Positions 16,712-25,888 of a stretch of 64,000 bases of DNA are shown here, piece by piece; positions within the stretch are counted from its first letter, which is position 1; each line of letters begins with the position of its first letter. The translations under genes and the position numbers were made by a program. Source of the DNA: Bradyrhizobium sp. in8p8. GTDB lineage: Bacteria; Pseudomonadota; Alphaproteobacteria; Rhizobiales; Xanthobacteraceae. Location: the NCBI RefSeq assembly GCF_000426845.1, contig NZ_AUGD01000011.1:62001-126000 (forward strand), written 5' to 3'. The notes beneath the pieces were generated by a model. It was not told the origin of the DNA. It searched no databases and saw only the letters and a list, made by a program, of their open reading frames with translations.

Positions 16712-17692
16712 TTGCCTACTCGATTTCGGATCGGCACCCGCAAGAGCGCGATGGCGCTGGCACAGACGGAAGAAATCGCACGCCGCCTGACCGCCGCGGT
16801 GCCCGGTCTCGACGTCGAGATCGTCAAGTTCGACACCACGGGCGATCTCGACCAGACCAGCAAGCTGTTGTCGCATGGCGGCAAGGGCGGGGCCTTCGTG
16901 GCGCAGATCCGCGCGGCCGTGGTTTCAGGCGAGCTGCAGGCAGCCATGCATTCGCTCAAGGACATGCCGGGTAACGAGGATACGCCGGGCCTCGTCATCG
17001 GCGCCACCTTGTCGCGCGATCCGCCGAGCGACGCGCTGGTGCTGCGCGAGGGCGTGACGCTGGAGGCGCTGCGCCAGTCCCGCGGCAAGGGCCTCAAGAT
17101 CGGCACCAACGCGGTGCGCCGGGCGGCCTATGCGCGGCGGTTGTTTCCCGAGGTCGAGATCATCCACTTCCGCGGCGCCGCCGATACGCGCGTGCGCAAG
17201 CTCGACAATGGCGAGAAGCAGCGGCTGCCGGACGGCGGCGCGGTGGGACCGGCGGATGCGCTGATCATGGCGCGTTCGGGCCTCGATCGCGTCGGTCTGG
17301 CGAACCGCATAGCCTACGAATTCACCGCGACGGAGATGCTGCCGGCGGCAGGGCAGGGCATCGTCGCGGTCGAATGCGCGGCGCAGGACTGGCAGACGCG
17401 AAAGATCCTGTCAGCGATCGACGATCCCGCCGCGCACGCCTCGGCCGACGCTGAGCGCGAGGTGCTGTGGGTGCTGAACGGCCACTGCAATTCGCCGGTG
17501 GCCGGCTTCTCGACCATCTCAGGTGATCACATGTCGCTCACCGCGTCCGTGCTCGACCTCTCCGGCAACACGATCATCGAAGTCTCGCGTGCCGGCCCTG
17601 CCAATCGTCCGCGCGAGCTCGGCCGTGCGGTGGGATTGGACCTGCTGGCGAAGGGGGCGGCGGAGATTATCGAGCGCAGCAGGCCTCGCTGA
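16712..17692 (+). CDS. hemC: Hydroxymethylbilane synthase (porphobilinogen deaminase)
   Basis: This 326-residue enzyme joins four porphobilinogens into hydroxymethylbilane in tetrapyrrole synthesis. Typical elements are RIGTRKSAMALAQTEE, the substrate-binding Asp in MHSLKDMPG, RRAAYARRLFP, PAAGQGIVAVEC and the cofactor-anchoring cysteine C259 in NGHCNSPVAG. The start is TTG at 16712 with GAAAGGA 7-13 bp upstream, since the family N-terminus begins PTRFRIGTR. It is 24 bp after the GMC gene but functionally unrelated. hemD does not follow; the next gene, hemE, is convergent. Confidence 0.95.
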   Translation: MPTRFRIGTRKSAMALAQTEEIARRLTAAVPGLDVEIVKFDTTGDLDQTSKLLSHGGKGGAFVAQIRAAVVSGELQAAMHSLKDMPGNEDTPGLVIGATLSRDPPSDALVLREGVTLEALRQSRGKGLKIGTNAVRRAAYARRLFPEVEIIHFRGAADTRVRKLDNGEKQRLPDGGAVGPADALIMARSGLDRVGLANRIAYEFTATEMLPAAGQGIVAVECAAQDWQTRKILSAIDDPAAHASADAEREVLWVLNGHCNSPVAGFSTISGDHMSLTASVLDLSGNTIIEVSRAGPANRPRELGRAVGLDLLAKGAAEIIERSRPR

Positions 17693-17730
17693 GGCTCGCG
17701 AAACCACGATCGGCGATCATGCCGTTCTGC

Positions 17731-17823
17731 GCCTGTTTTGCCCGACGTGTCAAACGCGCGGGGTGAGCCATGCCAGCCCAAGGCTTTCAATGGCTTGTCT
17801 ACTGTGCATGGGGTTGTTTTCGG
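17731..17823. repeat. Intergenic segment resembling a dispersed Bradyrhizobium repeat
   Basis: The hemC-hemE interval contains GCCTGTTTTGCCCGACGTGT (from 17731) and ACTGTGCATGGGGTTGTTTT (from 17801). From memory, both strings occur together in many intergenic regions of Bradyrhizobium genomes, so this may be a dispersed element. Only one copy is present in the window, so the repeat nature is not shown here. Confidence 0.35.
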
Positions 17824-17857
17824 TTTTCTGTTGCCGTGCCCGAACGGGCCAAATCAA

Positions 17858-18892
17858 TCAGCCCCGCACGCGCTTGATCATCTGCTCGACATGGGCGATC
17901 GGCGTCTCCGGCTGGATGCCGTGGCCAAGATTGAAGATCAGCCGCCCTTGCGCGAAATTTGCCAGCACATCGTCGACGGCGCGATCGAGCGCGGTACCGC
18001 CTGCAATCAGCACCAGCGGATCGAGATTGCCCTGCACGGCGACCTTGCTTTGCACATGATCGCGGATGAAGCCCGGCTCCGCGGTCCAGTCGATGCTGAC
18101 GGCGCTGACGCGGGTTGCCTCGACATAGGCTGGTAGCTGCGCGGCGGCACCGCGCGGGAAGCCGATGATCTTCGCATCCGGTACCTTCGCGCGTACGCCC
18201 TCGACGATGCGCCGCGTCGGCTCGACCGACCAGCGCGCGAATTCGGCTGGAGGCAATACGCCGGCCCAGGTGTCGAAGATCTGCAAGGCGTCGGCTCCGG
18301 CCGCGAGCTGCGCCAGCAGATATTCGATCGAGTTGTCGACCAGCACGTCGATGATCGCCGAGAAAGCTTCAGGATGGCGATAGGCCATCATCCGGGCCGG
18401 CGCCTGGTCCGGGGTGCCGTAGCCCGCGACCATGTAGGTCGCCACCGTCCAGGGCGCGCCGCAGAAACCGATCAGCGCGACGTCGGGATCGAGCGCGCCG
18501 CGCACGATCTTGAGCGCCTCGAAGACCGGCGCGAGCTTGCTGAAATCCGCGCGCGAGGCCAGCGTGGCGACCTTGGCAGGATCGTCGAGCGGCTCGAGCC
18601 GCGGGCCCTCGCCCACCTCGAACCGCACCGAGCGGCCGAGCGCATGGGGGATCACCAGAATGTCGGAGAAGATGATCGCCGCATTGAAGCCGAACCTGCG
18701 GATCGGTTGCAGCGTCACCTCGGCTGCTAGCTCCGGGTTGAAGCAGAGATCGAGGAAGCCGCCTGCCTTGGCGCGCACCTCGCGATATTCCGGAAGGTAG
18801 CGCCCGGCCTGGCGCATCATCCACACGGGTGGGACGGCTTGTCGGTGACCGGAGAGCACGTCGATGAAGGGCTTGGTCGCAGATTGGGGCAC
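17858..18892 (-). CDS. hemE: Uroporphyrinogen decarboxylase
   Basis: A 344-residue enzyme that decarboxylates the four acetate side chains of uroporphyrinogen III to coproporphyrinogen III in the cytoplasm. The N-terminal signature PPVWMMRQAGRYLPEYR and the second signature GFCGAPWTVATYM are intact, as is the C-terminal GNLDPLVL and FNLGHGIQP. The GTG at 18892, with AGGA six bases upstream, fits the family N-terminus (VPQSATKPFIDVL); the longer frame to 19075 adds unrelated sequence. It is convergent with hemC, with 165 bp between the stops. Confidence 0.95.
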   Translation of the reverse strand: MPQSATKPFIDVLSGHRQAVPPVWMMRQAGRYLPEYREVRAKAGGFLDLCFNPELAAEVTLQPIRRFGFNAAIIFSDILVIPHALGRSVRFEVGEGPRLEPLDDPAKVATLASRADFSKLAPVFEALKIVRGALDPDVALIGFCGAPWTVATYMVAGYGTPDQAPARMMAYRHPEAFSAIIDVLVDNSIEYLLAQLAAGADALQIFDTWAGVLPPAEFARWSVEPTRRIVEGVRAKVPDAKIIGFPRGAAAQLPAYVEATRVSAVSIDWTAEPGFIRDHVQSKVAVQGNLDPLVLIAGGTALDRAVDDVLANFAQGRLIFNLGHGIQPETPIAHVEQMIKRVRG

Positions 18893-18951
18893 GAATGGTC
18901 CTGCAGAGGTTATGGCTCCTGATACACCGGCCCGGCCGCCAGCGGAACAGG

Positions 18952-18976
18952 GGAACCAGCGCAACTTCGCCGCGTT
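18952..18976 (+). promoter_or_regulatory. EcfG-type general stress promoter
   Basis: GGAAC (18952-18956), 16 bp, CGTT (18973-18976): an exact match to the alphaproteobacterial EcfG consensus. It lies 21 bp before the ATG at 18998, leaving a short leader that includes the GGAGG ribosome-binding site. Confidence 0.7.
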
Positions 18977-18997
18977 GAACAGCCAATGGAGGAGATC

Positions 18998-19213
18998 ATG
19001 GCTGAGACATTCAATCCCGCGCCGTACGACAAGCTCGCCGACGACCCGCACGAGGCGCTCGCCGCTGATCGGCAATCCAAGCTCGACGCCGGGCTGAAGG
19101 ATACGTTCCCGGCTTCCGATCCCGTCAGCGCCGCGCAGCCGACGCCCTCGAAGGCAGATGCAGATGCCGACCAGCCCTCGCTCTGGGACAAAGTTAAGGC
19201 GATCTTCAGCTAG
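18998..19213 (+). CDS. Small acidic stress-linked protein of unknown function
   Basis: This 71-residue protein is hydrophilic and acidic. Its core, LDAGLKDTFPASDPVSAAQP, has the 'L-x-x-x-FPASDPxS' motif that I recall from many short alphaproteobacterial proteins of unknown function. The C-terminus ends in an amphipathic WDKVKAIF. There is no signal peptide or membrane segment. A strong GGAGGAG precedes the ATG at 18998, which is preferred over the ATG at 18986 overlapping that site. An EcfG-type promoter lies directly upstream, suggesting induction in the general stress response and stationary phase. Confidence 0.75.
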   Translation: MAETFNPAPYDKLADDPHEALAADRQSKLDAGLKDTFPASDPVSAAQPTPSKADADADQPSLWDKVKAIFS

Positions 19214-19387
19214 GGAGAGGTAGGCGCGCCGGATTCCGATAGGCCTGCTAGCATCTTGTTAGCGATGAGTGAATCCGGTCCCCCGTAGGACTACTGGAAA
19301 GGCGGAGCAGCGCCGCGTCGGGCCCCGTCTTTTTCAGGTTTCAATAACAGAACAGGCAGAGGTTCCGCCATCGGAGACCTCTGCCGC

Positions 19388-21292
19388 ATGACCGCCGTCA
19401 CCACACGACCCGGATGGAGCCGCTTGCCGCTGCGCGCGGCCGCGTTCGTCGTGCTCACCTGTGCCACCATCTTGGGCGTGAGCGGCTGGCGCGAATGGAG
19501 CGCCCGCGACACCGTGCTGAAGGGCGCCGAGACGGAGTTGGCGAACGTCGCGCGTTCACTGACCCAGCATGCCGAGGATAGCCTCGATCTCCTGGATTCC
19601 GGCGTCGTCGGTGCGGTCAGCCGGCTGGAGATCGATGGCACTGGTCCCATCACGATCGCGAAGCTCGGCACTGTCCTGGAAGCGCGCAGGAAGGCGATTC
19701 CGCGTGTCCATAGCCTCGCCGTCATCGATGATCAGGGCAACTGGCTGACCTCGCCCGGCACGATCGGCGCAACGCTCAGCGACGATGCGTTTTTCCGTCA
19801 GCATCAGCTTTCCCCGAAACGAGAACCCTATGTCGGCCGCCCCGTGAAGAGCCTGCTCGATGGCGAATGGGTGGTCACTCTGTCGCGCCGCTTCAACAAG
19901 CAGGACGGCAGCTTCGGCGGCGTGGTGCTCGCGACCATCAGCTCCAGATATCTCTCGCAGTTCTACGAGCAGTTCGAGATCGGCCGCAACAGCTCGATTG
20001 CGCTGACGCATGGCGACGGCGTGATCATCGCGCGCGATCCCAATAACGAAAAGTTCGTGGGACGCAACGTTGCAGACACCGCGCTGTTCCGCGACGCCAG
20101 CCTGCAACGGCCGAGCGGCGCCTATCACTTCGAATCGCCGCTGGATGGCGCCCAGCGTGTCAGCTTCTTCTGGCGCAGCAGCCGCTATCCACTCGTCCTG
20201 CTGGCCACGCTGGACAAGGAGGAGCTGCTCGCGCCTTGGCGAACCGACGCAATCTCCCGCATGCTCTACGTGCTCGCTCTGGTGATGCTGATCGCGGTCA
20301 TCGGCGGCGTGCTGGTGTGGCAGTTGCATCGGGGCCAGCGCATGGCCGCAGCCCTGGGCGAGAAGGAAGCGCACTTCCGCCTGCTCGCCGAAGGCTCCAG
20401 CGACATGGTGACACGCATCGGCCTCGACGAGCGGCTCCGCTATGTCTCGCCCTCGTCGGTGCGCGTTGTCGGCTGGCGCCCCGATCAGCTGATCGGCACC
20501 CCGGCTCTTGCGGGTATCAACCCAGACGATCTGCCGGAGGTCCAGGCGATCGTCGGCGCGTTGAAGCGTGGCGAGAGGGAGGAGGCGCGTCTCACCTATC
20601 GCAACGCGCACCGGCAGAACGGCGAAGTATGGCTCGAATCGACCATGCGGGTGACGCGAAAGAGCAACGGCAACGTCGATGGCGTGGTCGCGATCTCGCG
20701 CGACATCACCGAACAGAAGAAGCTGGAGACCAAGCTGGAGACGCTCGCGATCGAGGACAGCCTCACCGGCCTGGCCAATCGCCGCCGCTTCGACGAGCGG
20801 CTGCAGGAGGAGTGGGCGCGCGCCTATCGCGACCGCTCCAGCCTCGCCTTGCTGATGATCGACGTCGACCACTTCAAAGCCTACAACGACGAATACGGCC
20901 ATCCCGCCGGCGATGCCTGCCTGCGCCTGGTCGCAAGGATCATCGCGGCCGAGACGCAGCGCGCCGGTGATCTGGCTGCCCGCTATGGCGGCGAGGAATT
21001 CGCCATGCTGCTGCCGAACACCGATGCCGCCGGCTGCGCCAGGGTCGGCGAGCGGATCCGAAGCGCCATTCACGGCTCCGGCCTTGTTCACAGCACCAAT
21101 CCGGCGGCCGGATGCGTCACCGCCTCCGTCGGCGGTGCGGCGTGCCGGCCGGTGCTGGAGCGCACGGCGGGCGTGGGCTCGCTGCTTGAAGCTGCAGACC
21201 GGGCGCTCTACGCCGCCAAGGACGCGGGCCGCAACCGCCTGGTGATGTCCGGCGAGGTCACGACCCTGCTGCCGAAGGTATCGGGCCAATAA
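19388..21292 (+). CDS. Cache-PAS-GGDEF diguanylate cyclase
   Basis: A 634-residue membrane-bound cyclase that makes cyclic di-GMP. Helix 1 (about 13-34) and helix 2 (about 294-314, MLYVLALVMLIAVIGGVLVW) bracket a periplasmic dCache-like sensor (about 35-293) with SLAVIDDQGNWLTSPG and GVVLATISSRYLSQFYEQ. A PAS domain follows (about 325-440; EAHFRLLAEGSSDMVTRI...VAISRDITEQKK). The GGDEF domain carries YGGEEFAML and an RAGD inhibitory site five residues before it, so product feedback is expected. It is a single gene; the extracellular ligand is unknown. Confidence 0.92.
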   Translation: MTAVTTRPGWSRLPLRAAAFVVLTCATILGVSGWREWSARDTVLKGAETELANVARSLTQHAEDSLDLLDSGVVGAVSRLEIDGTGPITIAKLGTVLEARRKAIPRVHSLAVIDDQGNWLTSPGTIGATLSDDAFFRQHQLSPKREPYVGRPVKSLLDGEWVVTLSRRFNKQDGSFGGVVLATISSRYLSQFYEQFEIGRNSSIALTHGDGVIIARDPNNEKFVGRNVADTALFRDASLQRPSGAYHFESPLDGAQRVSFFWRSSRYPLVLLATLDKEELLAPWRTDAISRMLYVLALVMLIAVIGGVLVWQLHRGQRMAAALGEKEAHFRLLAEGSSDMVTRIGLDERLRYVSPSSVRVVGWRPDQLIGTPALAGINPDDLPEVQAIVGALKRGEREEARLTYRNAHRQNGEVWLESTMRVTRKSNGNVDGVVAISRDITEQKKLETKLETLAIEDSLTGLANRRRFDERLQEEWARAYRDRSSLALLMIDVDHFKAYNDEYGHPAGDACLRLVARIIAAETQRAGDLAARYGGEEFAMLLPNTDAAGCARVGERIRSAIHGSGLVHSTNPAAGCVTASVGGAACRPVLERTAGVGSLLEAADRALYAAKDAGRNRLVMSGEVTTLLPKVSGQ

Positions 21293-21298
21293 GGCCGA

Positions 21299-21517
21299 TC
21301 AGTAATGCGGAGGAGGCTCGTTGGCAGGCCCGGGCGCATTTGCCTCCGCCTCGTGGAGCCGCTCGTTGAGCTGCGCGACCTGCCGCGTCAGCGTGTCGAT
21401 CTGCTTCCATTGCGCCGTGATGGTCTGGTTCAACGTCTCGATCGTGTCGTCCTGGTAGGCGAGGCGCGTCTCCAGCGCGTCGATGCGCTCGCTCAGCGTC
21501 TTGATCTCATTCGTCAC
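21299..21517 (-). CDS. slyX: SlyX family protein
   Basis: A 72-residue coiled-coil protein: IKTLSERIDALETRLAYQDDTIETLNQTI heptads, ending in the family's PPPHY C-terminus. The function of SlyX is not established in any organism. The GTG at 21517 is used because the family begins close to it; the start lies inside the end of trhO, an 11-bp overlap that implies translational coupling. Its stop is only 7 bp from the convergent cyclase stop. Confidence 0.88.
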   Translation of the reverse strand: MTNEIKTLSERIDALETRLAYQDDTIETLNQTITAQWKQIDTLTRQVAQLNERLHEAEANAPGPANEPPPHY

Positions 21518-22304
21518 GGCCGGGCCCCATGTCCTGCTCGCGCAAGTCCCGTCCTCGTGAGCCAAGTTCTCGCAAACCGTGGCCGAGCGCCACGCGCTCG
21601 TCGAACACGAAACATTCGCCGCGCCAGCGGCTCTGCGCCTCCGGCACCTCTTCCAGATACTTCAGGATGCCGCCCTTGAGGTGGTAGACCTCGGCAAAGC
21701 CGCGCGCGAGCAGGTGTGCGCTTGCCTTCTCGCAGCGAATGCCGCCGGTGCAGAACATAGCGATCCGGCGATGCTTGGCCGGATCGAGCCTGGCTGCGGC
21801 GAAGTCCTTGAACTCGCCAAAGCTCTTGATGCCGGGGTCGACCGCGCCCTCGAACGTTCCCATCGCCACCTCAAAGGCGTTGCGGGTGTCGAGCAGCACT
21901 GTGTCGGGCGCCGCGATCAGAGTGTTCCACTCGGCAGCCTCGACATAGGTGCCGACCTGGCGGGTCGGATCGGCCGTCCCGTCGCCCAGCGTGACGATCT
22001 CCTTCTTCAGCCGCACCTTGAGCCGGCCGAACGGCATCCCCGCGGCGGTCGAGAACTTCAATTCGAGATTGTCGAGCCGGCCTCCGAATAGGCTGCCGTG
22101 TGCGAGCTCATGAGCGAGCGTGTCGATCGCCTCCGGAAGCCCGGCGACGGTGCCGTTGATGCCTTCCTGCGCCAGCAGCACGCTGCCTTTCAGCCCGAGG
22201 CCGGCGCAGAAGGCGCGCAGGGGCTCGCGCAGCTCGCGGTAGTCCGGGAGGGCGGCGAACTGGTAGAAGGCCGCGACCTTGATGGTCGAACTGGGGTCAG
22301 ACAT
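21507..22304 (-). CDS. trhO: tRNA uridine(34) hydroxylase, rhodanese type
   Basis: A 265-residue protein of the TrhO (YceA, UPF0176) family, which forms 5-hydroxyuridine at the wobble position of certain tRNAs using molecular oxygen. The N-terminal ferredoxin-like part has KGSVLLAQEGINGTVAG. The rhodanese domain has LLDTRNAFEVAMGTFEGAVDP and the active-site loop MFCTGGIRCEKASAHL with both cysteines. The ATG at 22304 is the family start. The gene is upstream of slyX with an 11-bp overlap and divergent from the gamma-glutamyltransferase gene. Confidence 0.93.
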   Translation of the reverse strand: MSDPSSTIKVAAFYQFAALPDYRELREPLRAFCAGLGLKGSVLLAQEGINGTVAGLPEAIDTLAHELAHGSLFGGRLDNLELKFSTAAGMPFGRLKVRLKKEIVTLGDGTADPTRQVGTYVEAAEWNTLIAAPDTVLLDTRNAFEVAMGTFEGAVDPGIKSFGEFKDFAAARLDPAKHRRIAMFCTGGIRCEKASAHLLARGFAEVYHLKGGILKYLEEVPEAQSRWRGECFVFDERVALGHGLRELGSRGRDLREQDMGPGRDE

Positions 22305-22499
22305 GGCGGCCCGTTTAGCAGGCGACAGCCGTCCGGAAAACCCGCATGACCGCCGTCTTGAAAGGTCCATACGTTCAGCGGATGGCAGCCATTTTCGTGG
22401 CATGCCAGCATTGCCCCGCCGGGGCGGAATGTGTCATGTAGACGCGGTTTTTCGAGAGGCGCGCCACCGGCGCCGACGGCCAAGAGAGCAAGACATTCG

Positions 22500-24086
22500 A
22501 TGAGAAACTTCCATTTTCCCGGCAGGTCCACGGTCCACGCCACCAATGCGATGGTGGCGACCTCGCACCCGCAAGCCTCGCTTGCCGCCATCGAGGTGCT
22601 GCGCGAGGGCGGCACCGCGGTGGACGCGGCGGTTGCCGGCTCGGCCCTGCTTGGCGTGATCGAGCCGCAATCGACCGGCATCGGCGGCGATTGTTTTGCG
22701 CTGGTCCAGCCGCGCGGCGAGGGCAAGATCATCGCCTATAACGGATCCGGCCGCGCGCCGAAGGCGGCGAATGCCGACTGGTATCTCGAGCGCAAGATCA
22801 ATTCCGTGCCGCTCACCTCGGCGCATGCCGTCTCGATCCCCGGCGTGGTCGATGCCTTCGCCACCGTCCTGCGCGATCACGGCAAGTTCGGCTTCGACCG
22901 GCTGCTCCAGCCCGCGATCAAGGCGGCGGAGGAGGGCTATGTCGTCGCACCCCGCATCGCCTTCGACTGGAAGAACCAGTTCGAGAAGCTGAAGGCCGGC
23001 ACCAACACTGTGCGTTACCTGCTGCCGGGCGGCAAGCCGCCGGTCACCGGCGATGTCATCCGCCAGGCTGAGCTCGGCAAGACCCTGCGGGCGATCGCCA
23101 AGGACGGCCGCGACGCCTTCTACAAGGGCGCGATTGCGGAGGACATGGTCGAGACCCTGCGCGGCATCGGCGGCCTGCACACGCTCGACGATTTCGCCGC
23201 GCATACGACCGAGACGACGACGCCGATCGGCACCATGTACAAGGGCTATGATGTCTGGCAGTGCCCGCCGAACGGACCGGGCCTCACCATGCTGCTGATG
23301 CTCAACATCCTGTCGCGGTTCGACCTGACCAAATACGCCCCGCTCAGCGTCGAGCGCTTCCATCTCGAGGCCGAGGCTGCGCGCATCGCCTACATGCATC
23401 GCGAGTTGCACGTCGCCGATCCCGAGCACATGCAGATCGAGGTTGCCAAGATTCTGGCCAAGGAATTCTGCGACGAGCACATCGCCAAGATCCGGATGGA
23501 CGGCATGCTCGACCTGCCGAATGTCGCGCCGCCGATGAATCCTTCGACCATCTACATCACGGTCGTGGACAAGGATCGCAACGTCTGCTCGTTCATCAAC
23601 TCGATCGCGCACTCCTTCGGCTCGGCCATCGTTTCCAACAAGACCGGTGTCTTGTTCCAGAACCGCGCCGGCGGCTTCCGCATTCAGCCCGGCCATCCCA
23701 ACTGCATCGCCGGCGGCAAGCGCCCGCTGCATACGATCATGCCGAGCCTGCTCACCCAGGGCGGCCGCTCCGTGATGCCGTTCGCGGTGATGGGCGGGCA
23801 GTACCAGCCGGTCGGCCAGACCCGCGTGATCACCAATATCCTAGATTATGGCTGTGACGTGCAGGAGGCGATCGACATGCCGCGCGGCCTGCACTACGAG
23901 GGCCAGTATCAACTCGAGGACAGCGTGCCGGCGGCAATCGTCGATGGTCTGAAGAAGCTCGGCCACAAGACCACCAGTGTGGTCAGCCCGCTCGGCGGCG
24001 CCCAGGCGATCTGGATCGATTGGGACAAGGGCACGCTCACCGGTGGCTCCGATCCGCGCAAGGACGGCTGCGCGCTCGGCTATTGA
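22500..24086 (+). CDS. Gamma-glutamyltransferase family protein
   Basis: A 528-residue N-terminal-nucleophile hydrolase. It has the family pattern ATSHPQASLAAIEVLREGGTAVDAAVAGSALLGVIEPQSTGIGGD and the small-subunit start NPSTIYITVVDKDRNVCSF, with Thr350 aligned to the self-cleaving nucleophile of E. coli Ggt. Unlike classical Ggt there is no signal peptide, and the residue after the nucleophile is Ile rather than Thr. This places it with the cytoplasmic YwrD-like members of uncertain substrate. The SIAHSFGSAIVS segment matches the glutamyl-binding loop position. The ATG at 22500 begins the conserved region. Confidence 0.85.
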   Translation: MRNFHFPGRSTVHATNAMVATSHPQASLAAIEVLREGGTAVDAAVAGSALLGVIEPQSTGIGGDCFALVQPRGEGKIIAYNGSGRAPKAANADWYLERKINSVPLTSAHAVSIPGVVDAFATVLRDHGKFGFDRLLQPAIKAAEEGYVVAPRIAFDWKNQFEKLKAGTNTVRYLLPGGKPPVTGDVIRQAELGKTLRAIAKDGRDAFYKGAIAEDMVETLRGIGGLHTLDDFAAHTTETTTPIGTMYKGYDVWQCPPNGPGLTMLLMLNILSRFDLTKYAPLSVERFHLEAEAARIAYMHRELHVADPEHMQIEVAKILAKEFCDEHIAKIRMDGMLDLPNVAPPMNPSTIYITVVDKDRNVCSFINSIAHSFGSAIVSNKTGVLFQNRAGGFRIQPGHPNCIAGGKRPLHTIMPSLLTQGGRSVMPFAVMGGQYQPVGQTRVITNILDYGCDVQEAIDMPRGLHYEGQYQLEDSVPAAIVDGLKKLGHKTTSVVSPLGGAQAIWIDWDKGTLTGGSDPRKDGCALGY

Positions 24087-24250
24087 TCGCCCGCGCAGTT
24101 CCCCGCGAGATCAGGAAAAGTTGACGAAGGGCGGCCGGCATTCGCTGCGCCGCCCTTATCTCGTCCGGAACCGCACTCATTGCTCCAAGTTAAGGGGCGA
24201 TGAGCGGTGCAGGCGTGCGCTGCTTTGCAGATCAGCGGCGGAGGCCTGCC

Positions 24251-24865
24251 ATGCCCGACAAACCAGGTTCCAGAACATCAGCATTCGATCGGCGCGCCTT
24301 CCTGGCCGGTGCTGCCGGAAGTGCGTTGGTCCCGATGACCGCGCGTGCGGCCGCGCAGGAGGCGAGTGCGCCCGCCGCTCGGGATCCATCGCTGCCCGTC
24401 GAAGTCACGCTGCGGGTGAACGGCAAGGACAATCGCCTGAGCATCGACGCGCGCACTACGGTGCTCGATGCATTGCGTGAACATCTCAAGCTCACCGGCA
24501 GCAAGAAGGGCTGCGACCACGGCCAGTGTGGCGCCTGTACCGTGCTGATCGACGATCGGCGCGTCGTGTCGTGCCTGACGCTGGCGCTTGCGGCCGAAGG
24601 GCAGGAGATCACGACGATCGAGGGGCTTGCCACCGACGACCGCCTGCATCCGATGCAGCAGGCCTTCATCGACAACGACGCCTTCCAGTGCGGCTATTGC
24701 ACGCCGGGCCAGATCATGTCCGCCGTCGCCTGTGTCAAGGAAGGCCATGCCAACAGCGAGGCCGAGATTCGCGAATACATGAGCGGCAACATCTGCCGCT
24801 GCGCCGCTTATCCGAACATCGTGGCCGCCGTGAAGCAGGCCGCGCCCGAGATCGTGAAAGGCTAG
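24251..24865 (+). CDS. Aldehyde oxidoreductase iron-sulfur subunit (PaoA-like), Tat-exported
   Basis: This 204-residue subunit carries two [2Fe-2S] clusters: plant-type GCDHGQCGACTVLIDD...VVSC and the helical-domain CGYCTPGQ...ICRCAAYPNI. A twin-arginine signal (FDRRAFLAGAAGSALVP...ARAAAQ) precedes them, as in the periplasmic E. coli PaoABC aldehyde oxidoreductase. It heads a three-gene operon with the FAD and molybdenum subunits, which lack signals and would be co-exported as a folded complex. The ATG at 24251 follows GCGGAGG at a workable distance. Confidence 0.9.
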   Translation: MPDKPGSRTSAFDRRAFLAGAAGSALVPMTARAAAQEASAPAARDPSLPVEVTLRVNGKDNRLSIDARTTVLDALREHLKLTGSKKGCDHGQCGACTVLIDDRRVVSCLTLALAAEGQEITTIEGLATDDRLHPMQQAFIDNDAFQCGYCTPGQIMSAVACVKEGHANSEAEIREYMSGNICRCAAYPNIVAAVKQAAPEIVKG

Positions 24866-24869
24866 GCCG

Positions 24870-25886
24870 ATGCGACCGTTTTCGTATCAGAGGGCAACAG
24901 ACCCTGACATGGCCGTGCAGGCGCTCGGCGCCGCCGCGGCGGCGAACAATCCGGTGACCAAGGCACTTGTGCAGCCGCTCGCCGGCGGCACGACGCTGAT
25001 CGACCTGATGAAGCTGGACGTGATGCGGCCGGCCGCGATCGTCGACATCAATCCGCTCGCGCGCGGCTGGTCAGCGATCGAGCCGAAGAGCGACGGCCTG
25101 CGCCTCGGCGCGCTGGCGAAGATGTCGGATGTTGCCGCCCACGCCGAGATCGAGCGAAACTATCCGGTGATCGCGGATTCGCTGAAGCTCGCCGCCAGCG
25201 CCCAGCTGCGCAACATGGCAACGCTCGGCGGCAACGTGATGCAGCGAACGCGCTGCAGCTATTTCCGCGACGTCTCCTATGAAAATTGCAACAAGCGCAG
25301 TCCCGGCTCCGGCTGTGCCGCAATGGACGGCGTCAATCGCATGCATGCCGTGCTCGGCGTCTCCGACCAGTGCATCGCGACCTATCCTGGCGATTTTGCC
25401 CAGGCGCTGATCGCTCTCGATGCCATGGCCGAGATCACCGGCAAGGCCGGGACGCGCAGCATGCCGTTCGCCCAGCTGCACAAGGCACCGGGCAGCACGC
25501 CTGATATCGAGACCACGCTTCAGCCCGGCGAGCTGATTTCGGCCTTCTCGATCCAGGGCCGGTGGCCGCGGTCGGTATATCTAAAGGCGCGCGACCGGCA
25601 ATCCTACGAGTTCGCGCTGTCCTCGGCGGCGGTCGCGCTCGACGTTCAGGATGGCGCGATCAGGGACGCGCGCGTCGCGCTCGGCGGCGTGGCCACGGTG
25701 CCTTGGCGGGCGCGCGAGGCGGAAGCACTGTTGAAGGGGCAGGAGTTCGATGAAGCGCTGGCCCGGCGCGCCGCCGATGCCGCTTTCGCCGAGGCCAAGG
25801 GGCGGCGGCACAACAGCTTCAAGATCGCGCTCGGCAAGCGCGTGGTGGCACGTGCGCTTCAGCAGGCCGTAACGATGGAGATCTGA
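24870..25886 (+). CDS. Aldehyde oxidoreductase FAD subunit (PaoB-like)
   Basis: A 338-residue FAD-binding subunit of the xanthine-oxidase family. FAD-loop motifs are LAGGTTLIDLMKLDV and ATLGGNVMQRTRCSYFRD. It contains the extra four-cysteine segment TRCSYFRD...ENCNKRSPGSGC...DQCIAT, which in PaoB and 4-hydroxybenzoyl-CoA reductase holds an additional [4Fe-4S] cluster. It starts 4 bp after the iron-sulfur subunit gene and ends 2 bp before the molybdenum subunit gene, so the three are one transcription unit. It relays electrons between the iron-sulfur and flavin centres. Confidence 0.9.
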   Translation: MRPFSYQRATDPDMAVQALGAAAAANNPVTKALVQPLAGGTTLIDLMKLDVMRPAAIVDINPLARGWSAIEPKSDGLRLGALAKMSDVAAHAEIERNYPVIADSLKLAASAQLRNMATLGGNVMQRTRCSYFRDVSYENCNKRSPGSGCAAMDGVNRMHAVLGVSDQCIATYPGDFAQALIALDAMAEITGKAGTRSMPFAQLHKAPGSTPDIETTLQPGELISAFSIQGRWPRSVYLKARDRQSYEFALSSAAVALDVQDGAIRDARVALGGVATVPWRAREAEALLKGQEFDEALARRAADAAFAEAKGRRHNSFKIALGKRVVARALQQAVTMEI

Positions 25887-25888
25887 CG

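Noticed and set aside
24174..24203. Possible EcfG promoter before the PaoA-like gene (GGAAC with AGTT/GTTA at 16-17 bp)
   Set aside because: The -10 element does not match CGTT at either spacing.
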